A DNA stretch of 64,000 nt from Paracoccaceae bacterium (GCA_028097405.1 JAOHEK010000002.1:4825-68824); one strand, 5' to 3'; positions 45,791-55,149 are shown, numbered from the stretch's first letter. The notes: a model not told the origin generated them from the sequence alone. Numbers and translations: made by a program.

Positions 45791-46699
45791 ATGGAAACAC
45801 GATACGTCCGCGTGGTGGAAGAAGTGGCAAAGCTTGGCAGCATCCGGGCGGCAGCAGAAACGATTGGCTATACGCAATCAGCTATCACTAAGATCCTGCA
45901 CCGTATCGAAGAAGAATTTGGCGAGCGCTTGTTTGAACGCCATCCGCGCGGCATGCGCCTCAATGAGTTTGGCGAGACTTTTCTGGAGCATTCGCTGGCG
46001 ATTGACAAAGAAATGCGGGACGCAAAATCCAAAATTGCTGCGTTGAAGTCAGGCGAAACCGGGCGGGTCGTTCTAGGGACGGCCGCATGGTCGACGCAAA
46101 TTCTACCGGGCATTCTGGCAAAGCTAGTCGAGGAACGCCCGCATCTGAAGTTTCGCGTTGTCGAAAGCAATGCCGGCCATCTTGAACAACTTTTACTGGA
46201 AGGACGGATTGACTTGTCAATCTCGGCGATGTCGCAACAGATTGACGACCAGATCGTTGTGGAAAGCATGGGCGAAGTGGTGTTTGGCCTTGTGACAGCG
46301 GTGGATCATCCGTTGACCAAATTGCCTGACATTCGCATCAAGGACATAGCTGAATACCGGTGGATCATGGCGGATGGCGACCACAGAACGACGCGTTTTC
46401 TTGAGCGGGAATTTACGAAACATGGGTTGCCCTGGAGCAGTCCAGACATTGAAATCCTACCCAGACAGGCACTGCTTGAGATCGTTTCGAAAACCGATTT
46501 GATCGCCTATTTGCCTCTTTTGAATGACCCTGAATTCTCACCTCCTGTCGCCAAGCTGACCTGCTGCGATCTGCAATGGCGCATTCCGGCGGGCATGTGC
46601 TTTCGCCGCAATCGCCCGGTCACTGCTGCAGGGCGGTTGGTGTTTGAAGAGGTGAAGGAGCAGTTCCGTTTGGCCGCTGCAGATTATGAAGCGCCTTAG
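45791..46699 (+). CDS. LysR-family transcriptional regulator
   Basis: About 302 residues from the ATG at 45791; the frame is open to 45710 and the added residues look partly coding, so the start is uncertain. The winged helix is SIRAAAETIGYTQSAITKILHRIEEEFG, given here in its context near residues 14-41; an effector-binding domain follows. It is divergent from the amidohydrolase-sulfatase operon and convergent with tctA (4-base overlap), so it probably controls both. A 7-base inverted repeat (TCAGTAA at 45703, TTACTGA at 45740) lies upstream. Confidence 0.92.
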   Translation: METRYVRVVEEVAKLGSIRAAAETIGYTQSAITKILHRIEEEFGERLFERHPRGMRLNEFGETFLEHSLAIDKEMRDAKSKIAALKSGETGRVVLGTAAWSTQILPGILAKLVEERPHLKFRVVESNAGHLEQLLLEGRIDLSISAMSQQIDDQIVVESMGEVVFGLVTAVDHPLTKLPDIRIKDIAEYRWIMADGDHRTTRFLEREFTKHGLPWSSPDIEILPRQALLEIVSKTDLIAYLPLLNDPEFSPPVAKLTCCDLQWRIPAGMCFRRNRPVTAAGRLVFEEVKEQFRLAAADYEAP

Positions 46700-48177
46700 C
46701 GTTTTGGCCCGATCAGTTGGCGCAGCAGCGGCAAGGCGATGAAAAGCGCAACCGCGCACAGCACGGCCATCGTGATCGGACGGGTTTGGATATATGCCAG
46801 CAGGTCGCCCTGCGAGACCAAGACGGACCGGCGGAAATTTGATTCAAAGATCGGCCCCAGGACAAAGCCTATGACAAGCGGCGCCAACGGATAGTTTGCC
46901 TTGCGCAACACATAGCCAAGCAGACCAAAGACAAGCAGCAGCCACAGGTCATTGATTTGGCGTGACACGGAATAGGTGCCGATAAGGCTGATCATCAGAA
47001 CCCCAGCCATGATGCTCCATTGCGGCAGTTTCAGGATTCGGACCACGCCGCGCATGAACATCAAACCAAGCGGCAACAGCAGGACAGCGCCTATTAGGAA
47101 TATAAGAAAAATCCCCTGCGCCACGTCTGCGTTTTGCAGGAACAATTGTGGCCCCGGTTGCACGCCTTGCAGCATCAACCCACCCATAAGGACCGCAACA
47201 ATTGGATCGCCCGGAATGCTTAGCGCCATCATCGGAATCAATGCGCCCCCCGTGACGGCAGAATTAGCAGTTTCGGATGCGATGACACCGTCCGGATTGC
47301 CCTCGCCAAAATCAGGGTCGTCCTTTTTGGGAAATGACATGGCCAGGCGGTAACTTAGAAACGAGGCCGTGACGCCACCGATCCCCGGGATGATCCCAAC
47401 AAACACGCCCATCAGGCTAGAGCGGATATAGTTAAACGGGCGGGCAAGCAGGCTGCCAAAGGCTTTCGCAGAAGCCGCAGCACCGGTGTCATTGTCAGAG
47501 GCACGGACAGGCGTTTCGACCTGCATCAACACTTCCGAGATGCTGAACAACCCGACAAGAAAGGGCACTAAAGCAATCCCGGCATCCAGATAGGGCGAGC
47601 CAAAAGTGAACCTTTGCACGCCAGACACCGGATCAAGACCAATGGTGGCGATGAATAGCCCAAGAAATCCCATGGCCCAACCTTTCATCGGCACATTCCC
47701 TGATAGCGCGCCCAAGGCCGTTAGCCCAAGCAATGCAAATGCGGCTGTTTCTGCTGGCCCAAACCGCAGCGCAATTGCGGCCAATTCTGGGGCCACAGCA
47801 ATGAGCACAAGAGCACTGATTACTCCACCGAAAGCCGAGCCGATTGTTGACAACGTCACCGCCTCTGACGCTCGACCTGCCAGTGCCATGGGGCGCGCAT
47901 CCAGCATGGTTGCCGCCGCCATTGGCGTGCCCGGAATACCGATCATTGTTGCGGCGACTGCGCCCCCATAAGAGCCGCCCTGATAGATGCCGATCAGCAG
48001 GGCCATCGCAGTGACCGGCTCGGCGTAGAAGGTGAAGGGGATCGCCATGATGACGCCAAGCAACGGGCCGACACCGGGCAGCGCGCCGACAATGATACCA
48101 ATGGAAAGGCCCACAATCAGAGACAGCAATGCGCTCCAACCAATCAAGTCTGTTGCGATTTGAAACAGCTCGGTCAT
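46696..48177 (-). CDS. tctA: Tripartite tricarboxylate transporter large permease
   Basis: About 493 residues from the ATG at 48177. The TctA signature GALPGVGPLLGVIMAIPFTF and later GIPGTPMAAATML and IPGIGGVTASFLSYRLA are present, with about twelve membrane helices. With TctB and TctC it imports a carboxylate-bearing solute driven by an ion gradient. It starts 2 bases after the tctB stop. Convergent with the LysR gene. Confidence 0.95.
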   Translation of the reverse strand: MTELFQIATDLIGWSALLSLIVGLSIGIIVGALPGVGPLLGVIMAIPFTFYAEPVTAMALLIGIYQGGSYGGAVAATMIGIPGTPMAAATMLDARPMALAGRASEAVTLSTIGSAFGGVISALVLIAVAPELAAIALRFGPAETAAFALLGLTALGALSGNVPMKGWAMGFLGLFIATIGLDPVSGVQRFTFGSPYLDAGIALVPFLVGLFSISEVLMQVETPVRASDNDTGAAASAKAFGSLLARPFNYIRSSLMGVFVGIIPGIGGVTASFLSYRLAMSFPKKDDPDFGEGNPDGVIASETANSAVTGGALIPMMALSIPGDPIVAVLMGGLMLQGVQPGPQLFLQNADVAQGIFLIFLIGAVLLLPLGLMFMRGVVRILKLPQWSIMAGVLMISLIGTYSVSRQINDLWLLLVFGLLGYVLRKANYPLAPLVIGFVLGPIFESNFRRSVLVSQGDLLAYIQTRPITMAVLCAVALFIALPLLRQLIGPKR

Positions 48178-48179
48178 GT

Positions 48180-48677
48180 TCAGAAAGCCGCGTCGATGCC
48201 AAGGATGCCCTCGGGCAGGACGGTGGACAGCCCATAGCGAAAGATCAAAAGGCAAAGCGCAGTCAAGCCGATTGAAACCATCAAGGCCCGCGTTAGGGAC
48301 GTGGCGCCACACAGCATCGCGACGACAACCAAGAGCGGCACTACCGTTAGGATGTAGCCGACAGGCTCAAAGGACAGAACAAAGATTAGCAGCGCTGCGA
48401 ACAAGGCCGCCGACAATACGGCGCGGTTGTCAAAAAACGGCTCAAAACCGAAGCCTCTGTCGTTGGCACGCATGACGGCCCTAAGCTGACCGACGGCTGG
48501 GATCAGGATCAGCGCCAACAGGATCAACAGAATGAGACGCGGATAGGCGCGTGGGCCGGAAAACGTCTCAAGATCAGAACTGAACGCAAGATCGATCCGG
48601 CTTGTGAAATACAGCCCCAATGCGATCAGGACTATGAAGATGCCTGTGATGGTCAGTTCAACCCTTGGCGTCAGCAT
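48180..48677 (-). CDS. tctB: Tripartite tricarboxylate transporter small permease
   Basis: 165 residues with four membrane helices (about 10-30, 47-64, 88-108 and 115-150), as in TctB. Low sequence conservation is usual for this subunit; position between tctC and tctA makes the call firm. A terminator-like hairpin lies between tctC and this gene. Confidence 0.88.
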   Translation of the reverse strand: MLTPRVELTITGIFIVLIALGLYFTSRIDLAFSSDLETFSGPRAYPRLILLILLALILIPAVGQLRAVMRANDRGFGFEPFFDNRAVLSAALFAALLIFVLSFEPVGYILTVVPLLVVVAMLCGATSLTRALMVSIGLTALCLLIFRYGLSTVLPEGILGIDAAF

Positions 48678-48729
48678 GTTGCCGTTCCCCCCGCCTTACG
48701 CATGGCAAAGCCTGCACGTCCCGAAAAGA

Positions 48730-48760
48730 AAAATCCAGCGTAGGTACTACGCTGGATTTT
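48730..48760 (-). terminator. Terminator/attenuator between tctC and tctB
   Basis: A 14-base perfect stem (arms 48730-48743 and 48747-48760, GTAG turning into CTAC over a 3-base loop) is followed on the minus strand by TTTCTTTTC. It should end most transcripts after tctC and so keep binding protein well above permease levels. Confidence 0.85.
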
Positions 48761-48785
48761 CTTTGGCTGACTGCCTTTACTCTGC

Positions 48786-49772
48786 TCAGTTCCCCGATTT
48801 CAGAACATTTTCAACATGCGGGGCCAACAGAACCGCAGATTCATCCCACAGTTTTTGCGAGTCTTCGGGCGAGACATATTTTATCATCGCCCCCACATTG
48901 CCTTCTAGCTTTTCAGCAAGTGCGTCGCCCGTTAGCACCGCACCAAAGGCCGCTTGCAACTTTTCAACCACATCGTCCGGCGTCCCGGACAAGGCGGCCA
49001 GCCCACCCCAACCAAATGCGTTGTCGCCCCATCCGACAGGGTATCCCTGCTCAGCCGCCGAGGGCAGTTCGGGATCAATCGGGTGGCGTTCATCAGTGAT
49101 CAGACCAAGGTGTTTGATCTGCCCTGCAAACGCGTTGATCAACGGAACCACTGCGACTGACGCATCAAGTGTGCCATTCAAAAGCCCGGTGACATTGTCT
49201 CCTCCGCATCCACCATTGAAGGGGATTGGGTTATAAGACACCTCGGCGACCGTCATGAATTGCTCACCGATTAACCGTGGCACCGATTGCGGTGCGCAGA
49301 CCCCGAAGTTCAGCGTACGGCCTTCCGCTTTTGCCCAGTCCACGAATTCTGCAATGTCGTTTGCAGGATGATCCGCTGCCACCGTCAATGTGAACGGGAT
49401 CGCAAATATTCCGGCGACCGGGACAAAGTTGTCATTTGAATAGGGCAAGTCCGGATTAAAAAGCTTGGCACCTACCTGCGCTGCAACCCAATTGCTGACC
49501 AGTGTATAGCCGTCTGCCTCGGCAGATATCGCCGTCGCAAGAGCCTTGGTTCCACCCGCTCCCGTGACATTGTTGATGACAACCGGCTGCCCAAGCTCTT
49601 CTGAAACCAGCTCTCCGATAGTGCGAATTGCGACGGATGTTGGATCAGCAGCGGGCCATGGATAAATGATGGTGATCGGTTTTTCTGGCCACTCAGCAAA
49701 GGCCGGAGCAGCACTCAAAGCCGCAATCGTCACCGCGGCGACGCACAGAATTGTTTTAGGATGTATGTTCAT
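48786..49772 (-). CDS. tctC: Tripartite tricarboxylate transporter solute-binding protein
   Basis: About 328 residues from the ATG at 49772, with GGGAGGA upstream. The Sec signal ends at AFA/EWPEKP; WPEKPITIIYPW is the usual TctC start, and NNVTGAGGTKALA is the ligand-loop motif. It captures the solute in the periplasm. The nearby sulfatases suggest a sulfated or carboxylated substrate (inference). Confidence 0.94.
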   Translation of the reverse strand: MNIHPKTILCVAAVTIAALSAAPAFAEWPEKPITIIYPWPAADPTSVAIRTIGELVSEELGQPVVINNVTGAGGTKALATAISAEADGYTLVSNWVAAQVGAKLFNPDLPYSNDNFVPVAGIFAIPFTLTVAADHPANDIAEFVDWAKAEGRTLNFGVCAPQSVPRLIGEQFMTVAEVSYNPIPFNGGCGGDNVTGLLNGTLDASVAVVPLINAFAGQIKHLGLITDERHPIDPELPSAAEQGYPVGWGDNAFGWGGLAALSGTPDDVVEKLQAAFGAVLTGDALAEKLEGNVGAMIKYVSPEDSQKLWDESAVLLAPHVENVLKSGN

Positions 49773-50241
49773 TTTTTCCTCCCACACGAACGCACCTTGA
49801 TTCGATCAATCGACGACCTCTGCGAACGATGGGGAAAGCCTATAGCGCCTCACTGTCCATACCAGACACAATAGCGGGTGTATCAATTCCAATTTGGAAT
49901 TTCTGTGGGCTTAGTTTCACGTAGTTAATTCTCAGCCCTTTTTCAATCGAATGTCCGAAGGTACGGTCAATTGGGCCGTTCGTGTTGGTCATATTGTCAT
50001 CGTTTCGAAAGATCGCGGAAATGCGGCAAACGTCCGCTTCCCGCCGATTCTGTGGAAACACTCAATTGTATTGCGCCCAATCTCCGGACTTCTTTACAGT
50101 TGATTTGTCGATTTCGACATTCGATCTTTGAATGACTGGCGCAAGGTGAACAGGGCCGGTACCAATCGTTGCGAATATCGAAGACACAAATTGGCGGCAT
50201 GGTCCTTTTTGCCAGCTGATCTCCATTTGGTTTCTTGATAA
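49773..50241. other. Upstream region of tctC, no supported gene
   Basis: About 470 bases. A minus-strand frame at 49840-50061 is open but lacks a ribosome-binding site and a recognisable family. The stretch holds the palindrome at 49885-49901 and presumably the tctC promoter. Confidence 0.5.
49885..49901. promoter_or_regulatory. Candidate LysR-type operator upstream of tctC
   Basis: AATTCCAATTTGGAATT is a perfect inverted repeat about one central base and contains TTCCAATTTGGAA, a T-N11-A site of the LysR class. It lies about 113 bases before tctC. The LysR gene at 45791 is the obvious candidate partner. Confidence 0.55.
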
Positions 50242-52566
50242 TTATACCTGATGAATGACCCGTTGTGGGAAAGGTATGTCGATATTTTCGGCCTTTAGGC
50301 GCTTAAATATTGCGACACGCAATTCGCTCGAAACCCCGACACCCCCCCCGATATCTCGGATGAAGCCCCGGATCTCGAAATCGAGCGAGCTGTCACCCAT
50401 ACCTGAGAAAATCACACTTGGTTCAGGGGTCTTAAGAATCTTTGGGTGAGCGGCGGTCAACTCAAGAAGGATCGCCATTATGGTCTCTGGATCACTATCG
50501 TAGGACACGCCAACTGGAAGGATGATCCGCCCGAGCTTGTTGCCCAGTGTCATGTTCGTCACCGAATTGGCAATTAATTCGGAGTTTGGAACAATGATGG
50601 ATGAGCGATCAAAGGTCTCAATCTCAGTAGAGCGTACCGAAATGCGCCGCACAAATCCCTGTCCCGACGAAGTTACAATCCAATCGCCCACTTTGATCGG
50701 GCGCTCGAATAGCAGGATCAGACCGGATACGAAATTGGACACAACAGATTGCAAACCAAAACCGATCCCAACAGACAGAGCACCAGCCACAATCGCCAGA
50801 GACGACAGATCCGCGCCGACGACGCCGATCGCGGCAAGGACGGCAACGGTGAAGCCCGCGTAGCCGATCAGCGTACGGAAGGAATTGCGTACCCCTACGT
50901 CCATCTTTGTCTTGGGAAAGATCTTCGTATCGGCGGTCACTTGGATCACGCGCGTGGCCCAAAGAATGGCCATGAAGGTGGCAATCGCAGCCAGTATCCC
51001 AGCAATCGAAATGGTCACGTTGCCGATTGTGAAGCCAAAGAATGCGTCAGTGACGGCGTCTCTTACGTCGATCCAATCCGCACCCAAAACGAGTACGGCG
51101 GGAATAAGCGTCAGAAGTGCCAGCGCAGCGTCAAGGATGAACCCCAACCAGAACATCAAGGCGCTTTCCTCATCATCAGCTTGGTCTTCAATCGGGGTCT
51201 CGGCGAACCGCTCTACGACAACTCTGAGTGTCTCGCGCAGAATAGCTCGGGCGCAGATGAACAGGCCGACGAGCGCCAACAGATAGAAGATCCGCGTGGC
51301 GGCAAAATACCCTAGAGGAACATAGCCCGCCAACACCGCTCCAATCACGGCTAAGGCTAAAAATAGCGTTATCGATGGGACAGAGCGCCAGCGACCGGTC
51401 AGCCATGTATCGCGGGTTTCACTTATGTCGCTCGGCTTGCACCACACTGTAGCGCGCCCCAAAATAGCCAAAAGGATCATTAAGCCGACGGCAGCGGCCG
51501 CACTTTGCAACACGATGGTTTCTTGTGGCGCGTTGAAAAGCGGTGCTCCAGCGCGCAGGATCGCGTCAGCAGCCATCAAGCCGACAACCGCAAGGCCCGC
51601 ACCGCGCAAAGCCGCGGTACTGGCGCGCGACAAGGGCAAAAGACGCCATGTTGGATTGCGGCTGTTCGTGACTGCAACAATAATTCCGTCCAAGGCAAAA
51701 ACCGCAACAAACGCGACCCAGATAACACCGGCCAGCCCGGTCTCGCCGTTAGCGGCGACAGCAACTAAGCCGATCGAGCGTACTGCGACGAAAACGACAA
51801 AACCGCCCAAGATAGCTGGCATTGCACGTGCGAGAGCTCGAAACAGAGCCGCAATGACAAGGCGGCCCTGACTTGGTTCCGGCTCGGACATAAAGTCCGT
51901 CACACGAGCGTTCAATCGACGGCGGATTGGGACAATGAACACAAATGCAAGCGCAAACGCTCCAAGTAGTATGGCGATGTCTCTCGTTAAACTTCCGGCG
52001 CTGCGTCGCTTTTGGATTTCAGTTCCGACCCAAGTCTCGGATTGAGACACTCCACTGATGAAGCCCGCCAAACCTGTCTCCAAAGTTGCTGGCCGCACGG
52101 GGCTTTGCTGACGCACGAAGACTTGGTCATAGAACTTACCTCTGCGTTCCTCGGCAATATCATTGAGCAAACTGGTCGCGTTGGTAAGGTTAAGCTCTGA
52201 TTGAGCCAATAAAGTTTGAGCCGCACCTAAGGCAGCGGTCAAGCGCGCCCGCTCAGATGCGATTTCTTCACTTTCCGGCGGTTGGCCCTCCGCTGGTAAC
52301 TCGCCCAAAGCCTGAAGCTGTGTCCTAAGGTTGTCGCGGCTTTCCGTAAGGCCAGGTAAACCTGCTGTCGTGGCGGCACGTATTGCCCTTACCTGTGTCC
52401 TGATCTGGATAAGCTCTGACGTATCTGCGGCTGACAATTGTGTTTCAAGCTCAACCAGTGCGGCCTTTCGACTGGCTACACCTTCTGTGAGGCCGTCGAG
52501 CGAGCCCTGTGCAATTGCGGCACCGGAGGCCAGAAGAAACCACAAGCTAAACGCGAAAAACTTCAT
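50242..52566 (-). CDS. MscS-family mechanosensitive channel, large form
   Basis: 774 residues. A signal peptide (cleavage after AIA) leads to a periplasmic coiled-coil part (about 20-180; DUF3772-like), then about ten membrane helices, then the MscS core with the pore helix and VVSNFVSGLILLFERPIKVGD (about residues 620-640) and a cytoplasmic beta domain. It should open on membrane tension and release solutes in osmotic downshift. Confidence 0.92.
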   Translation of the reverse strand: MKFFAFSLWFLLASGAAIAQGSLDGLTEGVASRKAALVELETQLSAADTSELIQIRTQVRAIRAATTAGLPGLTESRDNLRTQLQALGELPAEGQPPESEEIASERARLTAALGAAQTLLAQSELNLTNATSLLNDIAEERRGKFYDQVFVRQQSPVRPATLETGLAGFISGVSQSETWVGTEIQKRRSAGSLTRDIAILLGAFALAFVFIVPIRRRLNARVTDFMSEPEPSQGRLVIAALFRALARAMPAILGGFVVFVAVRSIGLVAVAANGETGLAGVIWVAFVAVFALDGIIVAVTNSRNPTWRLLPLSRASTAALRGAGLAVVGLMAADAILRAGAPLFNAPQETIVLQSAAAAVGLMILLAILGRATVWCKPSDISETRDTWLTGRWRSVPSITLFLALAVIGAVLAGYVPLGYFAATRIFYLLALVGLFICARAILRETLRVVVERFAETPIEDQADDEESALMFWLGFILDAALALLTLIPAVLVLGADWIDVRDAVTDAFFGFTIGNVTISIAGILAAIATFMAILWATRVIQVTADTKIFPKTKMDVGVRNSFRTLIGYAGFTVAVLAAIGVVGADLSSLAIVAGALSVGIGFGLQSVVSNFVSGLILLFERPIKVGDWIVTSSGQGFVRRISVRSTEIETFDRSSIIVPNSELIANSVTNMTLGNKLGRIILPVGVSYDSDPETIMAILLELTAAHPKILKTPEPSVIFSGMGDSSLDFEIRGFIRDIGGGVGVSSELRVAIFKRLKAENIDIPFPQRVIHQV

Positions 52567-52893
52567 TCCAATTCCCAGTACTTTTTTGCAGTATCATCAA
52601 CGTTGGAGTTTACCGCTCACCAAGGGTTAATTGGCTGGTCAAACACGTTCGTCAAATTTTAAGCTCTCAACGGGTCCGACGTATCAATTAAATCCGGGCG
52701 GACTTCAACCATCGTCTATGTAAATATGATCAAAGTTGGGCACCGATTTCTATCAACTCCCGGCCTGTTCGGATAGTGAAAGGCAGCAACTGGCGCACGC
52801 CATACTGATAGCGGTCATAGAGGCAAACGCAGCGAAGGTCCGGATCGAGCTCAGAGTTTCCATCCGCCTACGAATACATTTATTGCCGGAACG
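52567..52893. other. Intergenic stretch, no supported gene
   Basis: About 330 bases between the MscS gene and the TRAP permease remnant. A plus-strand frame from 52736 is open but runs antisense through the remnant; no family recognised. Confidence 0.45.
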
Positions 52894-53415
52894 TCAGGCA
52901 AAGACCAAGGACACTGCTGGCAAGGCGATTAACACCGCCAATCGAACCAAGTCCGCGCCCCAGAACGGAAGCACGCCCCGAAAGATCGTTGTGATCGGCA
53001 CGTCTCGCAGCACTGACCGCAAGACGAAGACATTCAACCCGATGGGCGGCGAAACGAGGCTGATCTCGGTGACCACCACGACGAATGCGTGCAAGGAATA
53101 GCTTGCCGCCGTCACCAACGACGATCAGCAGACCGCCGAAAAGCCACCGCAGGCGACGACAGTCGACATCGCTAGGCCGCTTTTGACGCGGGGCAATCCG
53201 CGGTGGGCTGTCGAGAAAAGCGCGTCCGACACGCCGGACAACGTCAATAAGTTGCCCATAAAAATGAACAGGGGAATGACCGCCAAGGTAAGGGAAAGCG
53301 GCACGTCGAACGCGGCATTGCCTGCAAGCCGAAAGGCCGAGTCCCGACTGCGTAGAGCGCATGTTGTTTTGCAAATATCCACTCTATAAAATGCCGTTGT
53401 CAAACAAGGTATCAA
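52894..53415 (-). pseudogene. TRAP large permease remnant (dctM-like), internally deleted
   Basis: Two pieces in order. 53415-53125 carries IPLFIFMGNLLTLSG and SGLAMSTVVACGGFSAVC, an N-terminal DctM region. 53118-52894 carries EISLVSPPIGLNVFV and IFRGVLPFWGADLVRLA, the DctM C-terminus. The middle, about 250-300 residues, and the true N-terminus are missing and the frames differ, so it is dead. Confidence 0.85.
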
Positions 53416-53429
53416 TCAAGGTTTGAGGC

Positions 53430-54149
53430 ATGGTTCCGATTGCGGATTTCTCTAATAAAAAGCGGGTTTTCAAATTCTGTGGCGGCAACACTCACGTCGA
53501 TTTGGGCCGCTGTTCGGGGTATTGGACGATGCCGGACGGGCGCAGATGTGTCAGCGAGACGTCGATAGATCGCTCAGGCCGCATCTTCGAAACCTACTTT
53601 TTTGCGCTGCAAGGCCTTGAGAATAAGTCCGCCCAAGACCTGTTCGAATTGGTGAAAGCCGCCCATTTGAACTATGAACATGTCAGTGACATTGGCCTCT
53701 CAACACATATTGTAGCGGACAGGACTGGAACGCGGTTTCATGCGCTCGTTGTCTGCATCGCGGATGCTCAAAACCTCTTCCGAATGCGCCCGCCGACCTT
53801 TAGGTTCTATTATTCGCCCGATATTCCACTGGGCATGAGATGGACTGCGCTCGACCAGTATCGGCAATGCCAAGTCGCCAAGCTGCCCTTTTTGGTGATC
53901 GAAGATCAAAGCGGCAGTCCCAGCTGGGGAGATAGCACGTTCTACCGCATCGCCACCGTCGCATCTGTTTCAGAGCTGAAGTCCAAGCTTCAGGCGGTCC
54001 CAAGCTCGGAGCCAGCGGGCGATTACAGTAACTTCAATCTCGGCGTTATTGACGCGCGCGACCTCGACCAACCCTTCAACGAAACCGTTTATAGCCTCAC
54101 GCCAAAGTGGCTTCTTGAGAATCCCGACATGATGGAACACACCAAATGA
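53430..54149 (+). CDS. Hypothetical protein, no family recognised
   Basis: 239 residues, soluble, no signal peptide. Four cysteines lie in the first 50 residues or so, two of them in GRCSGYWTMPDGRRC. No catalytic or binding motif recognised. It overlaps the following Sel1-like gene by 4 bases (ATGA), so they form a coupled pair. It begins just after the dead TRAP permease on the other strand. Confidence 0.65.
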   Translation: MVPIADFSNKKRVFKFCGGNTHVDLGRCSGYWTMPDGRRCVSETSIDRSGRIFETYFFALQGLENKSAQDLFELVKAAHLNYEHVSDIGLSTHIVADRTGTRFHALVVCIADAQNLFRMRPPTFRFYYSPDIPLGMRWTALDQYRQCQVAKLPFLVIEDQSGSPSWGDSTFYRIATVASVSELKSKLQAVPSSEPAGDYSNFNLGVIDARDLDQPFNETVYSLTPKWLLENPDMMEHTK

Positions 54150-54757
54150 AACGTCTGATCCTTGTTGCAAGCATAGTTCTTTTTGCGGGCAACGCCTTTG
54201 CCCAAGTCACGGAACGCGACATCGTCTTGCGGCAAAGAGCGCAGGAGCTGATGCAAAGATGTAATAACGGCACAGCGGCATACTGTATGGGCATAGGTGA
54301 CGGCTTTTATAGAGGATGGATGGAAGAAAACGGAAAAAGAATGAACGTACCCCAAAGCGAACCTCTCTCCGCAGATTTCTATTCGATTGCATGTTCAAAA
54401 GGAATTGGCAAAGCGTGTGGATTTGCGGCGGACACGTATATGCGCTTGAGGGATCCAAGCATACCGGAGCAATCGGTTTTTGCGATTGCCCAGAAGGGAT
54501 GCGCTCTTGACCACAATCCGTCGTGCAGACTGGCAGGAGAAATGTCGAGCAAAGGCATCGGCACCAAAGTAAACGAATTGACCGCTCTGAGCTACTATAC
54601 AAAGGCATGTGAATTGGGCAATGAGTCTGGCTGCACACTTCAGAAAATGACAGAGAATATAGTAGAACTGAGCCACAAAAAGGAGGAAATCGATAAGAGC
54701 CTACGTGACCTTGAGAGAGCCAACAAGATCCTGTCCGACCCAGACCTAAACAAATAA
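54146..54757 (+). CDS. Secreted Cys-rich Sel1-like repeat protein
   Basis: 203 residues. Sec signal (cleavage after NAFA). Repeated helical units with paired cysteines follow (CNNGTAAYC, CSKGIGKAC, CALDHNPSC, CELGNESGC), the pattern of Hcp-type Sel1 repeats with a disulfide in each unit. The C-terminal 40 residues form a Lys/Glu-rich helix. A periplasmic protein-binding role is likely. Lower G+C than the core genes by eye. Confidence 0.75.
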   Translation: MKRLILVASIVLFAGNAFAQVTERDIVLRQRAQELMQRCNNGTAAYCMGIGDGFYRGWMEENGKRMNVPQSEPLSADFYSIACSKGIGKACGFAADTYMRLRDPSIPEQSVFAIAQKGCALDHNPSCRLAGEMSSKGIGTKVNELTALSYYTKACELGNESGCTLQKMTENIVELSHKKEEIDKSLRDLERANKILSDPDLNK

Positions 54758-54832
54758 AACACCTAAGGCGACGCGTCAAAAATCAAGTCGTCCCGTGTCT
54801 AGTTGGCCAATAAATGGACCTGCGTAGCGGGG

Positions 54833-55030
54833 CTATTTGCAGACCTGGAAAATCAAAGCGACAACGTTTCCGTTTCTTTCGTTCGTTTCCGGGTCGCAAT
54901 AATATGGATCCTTTTTAAACGGTACCGTGCTTTCGTAGCGGGACCCGCCGCGACATGTCTGTCGGGCCCTCCGGTCTCCATCACATTCAAGGTAATATTT
55001 TGCCGTATAACTGTTGAGCTCGGAACGCAC
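54833..55030 (-). CDS. Possible Cys-rich small protein or gene fragment
   Basis: 65 residues from a GTG, with cysteines in LECDGD, QTCRGG, YYCDPE and QVCK. The composition looks like an exported Cys-rich protein, but no signal peptide is in frame (a stop lies 11 codons upstream). It is probably a fragment, or needs a frameshift to join its start. Confidence 0.3.
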   Translation of the reverse strand: MRSELNSYTAKYYLECDGDRRARQTCRGGSRYESTVPFKKDPYYCDPETNERNGNVVALIFQVCK

Positions 55031-55149
55031 ATTGCAGTAGGTTGAACGCTTCCGAATTTTTTACTCGCAGATTTGAGAGGCGCTGGTGCCGTTGCCCACG
55101 CTCCCTGTACTGGTACCCCGGTTACTGGGCAGCTTTTCGCCTTGATTAA

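Noticed and set aside
49840..50061. 73-residue frame upstream of tctC
   Set aside because: No ribosome-binding site; it contains the operator palindrome; no family recognised.
50749..51315. 188-residue plus-strand frame
   Set aside because: Antisense to the MscS-type gene; no family and no ribosome-binding site.
52736..53101. 121-residue plus-strand frame
   Set aside because: Its second half is antisense to the TRAP permease remnant, whose protein motifs are clear.
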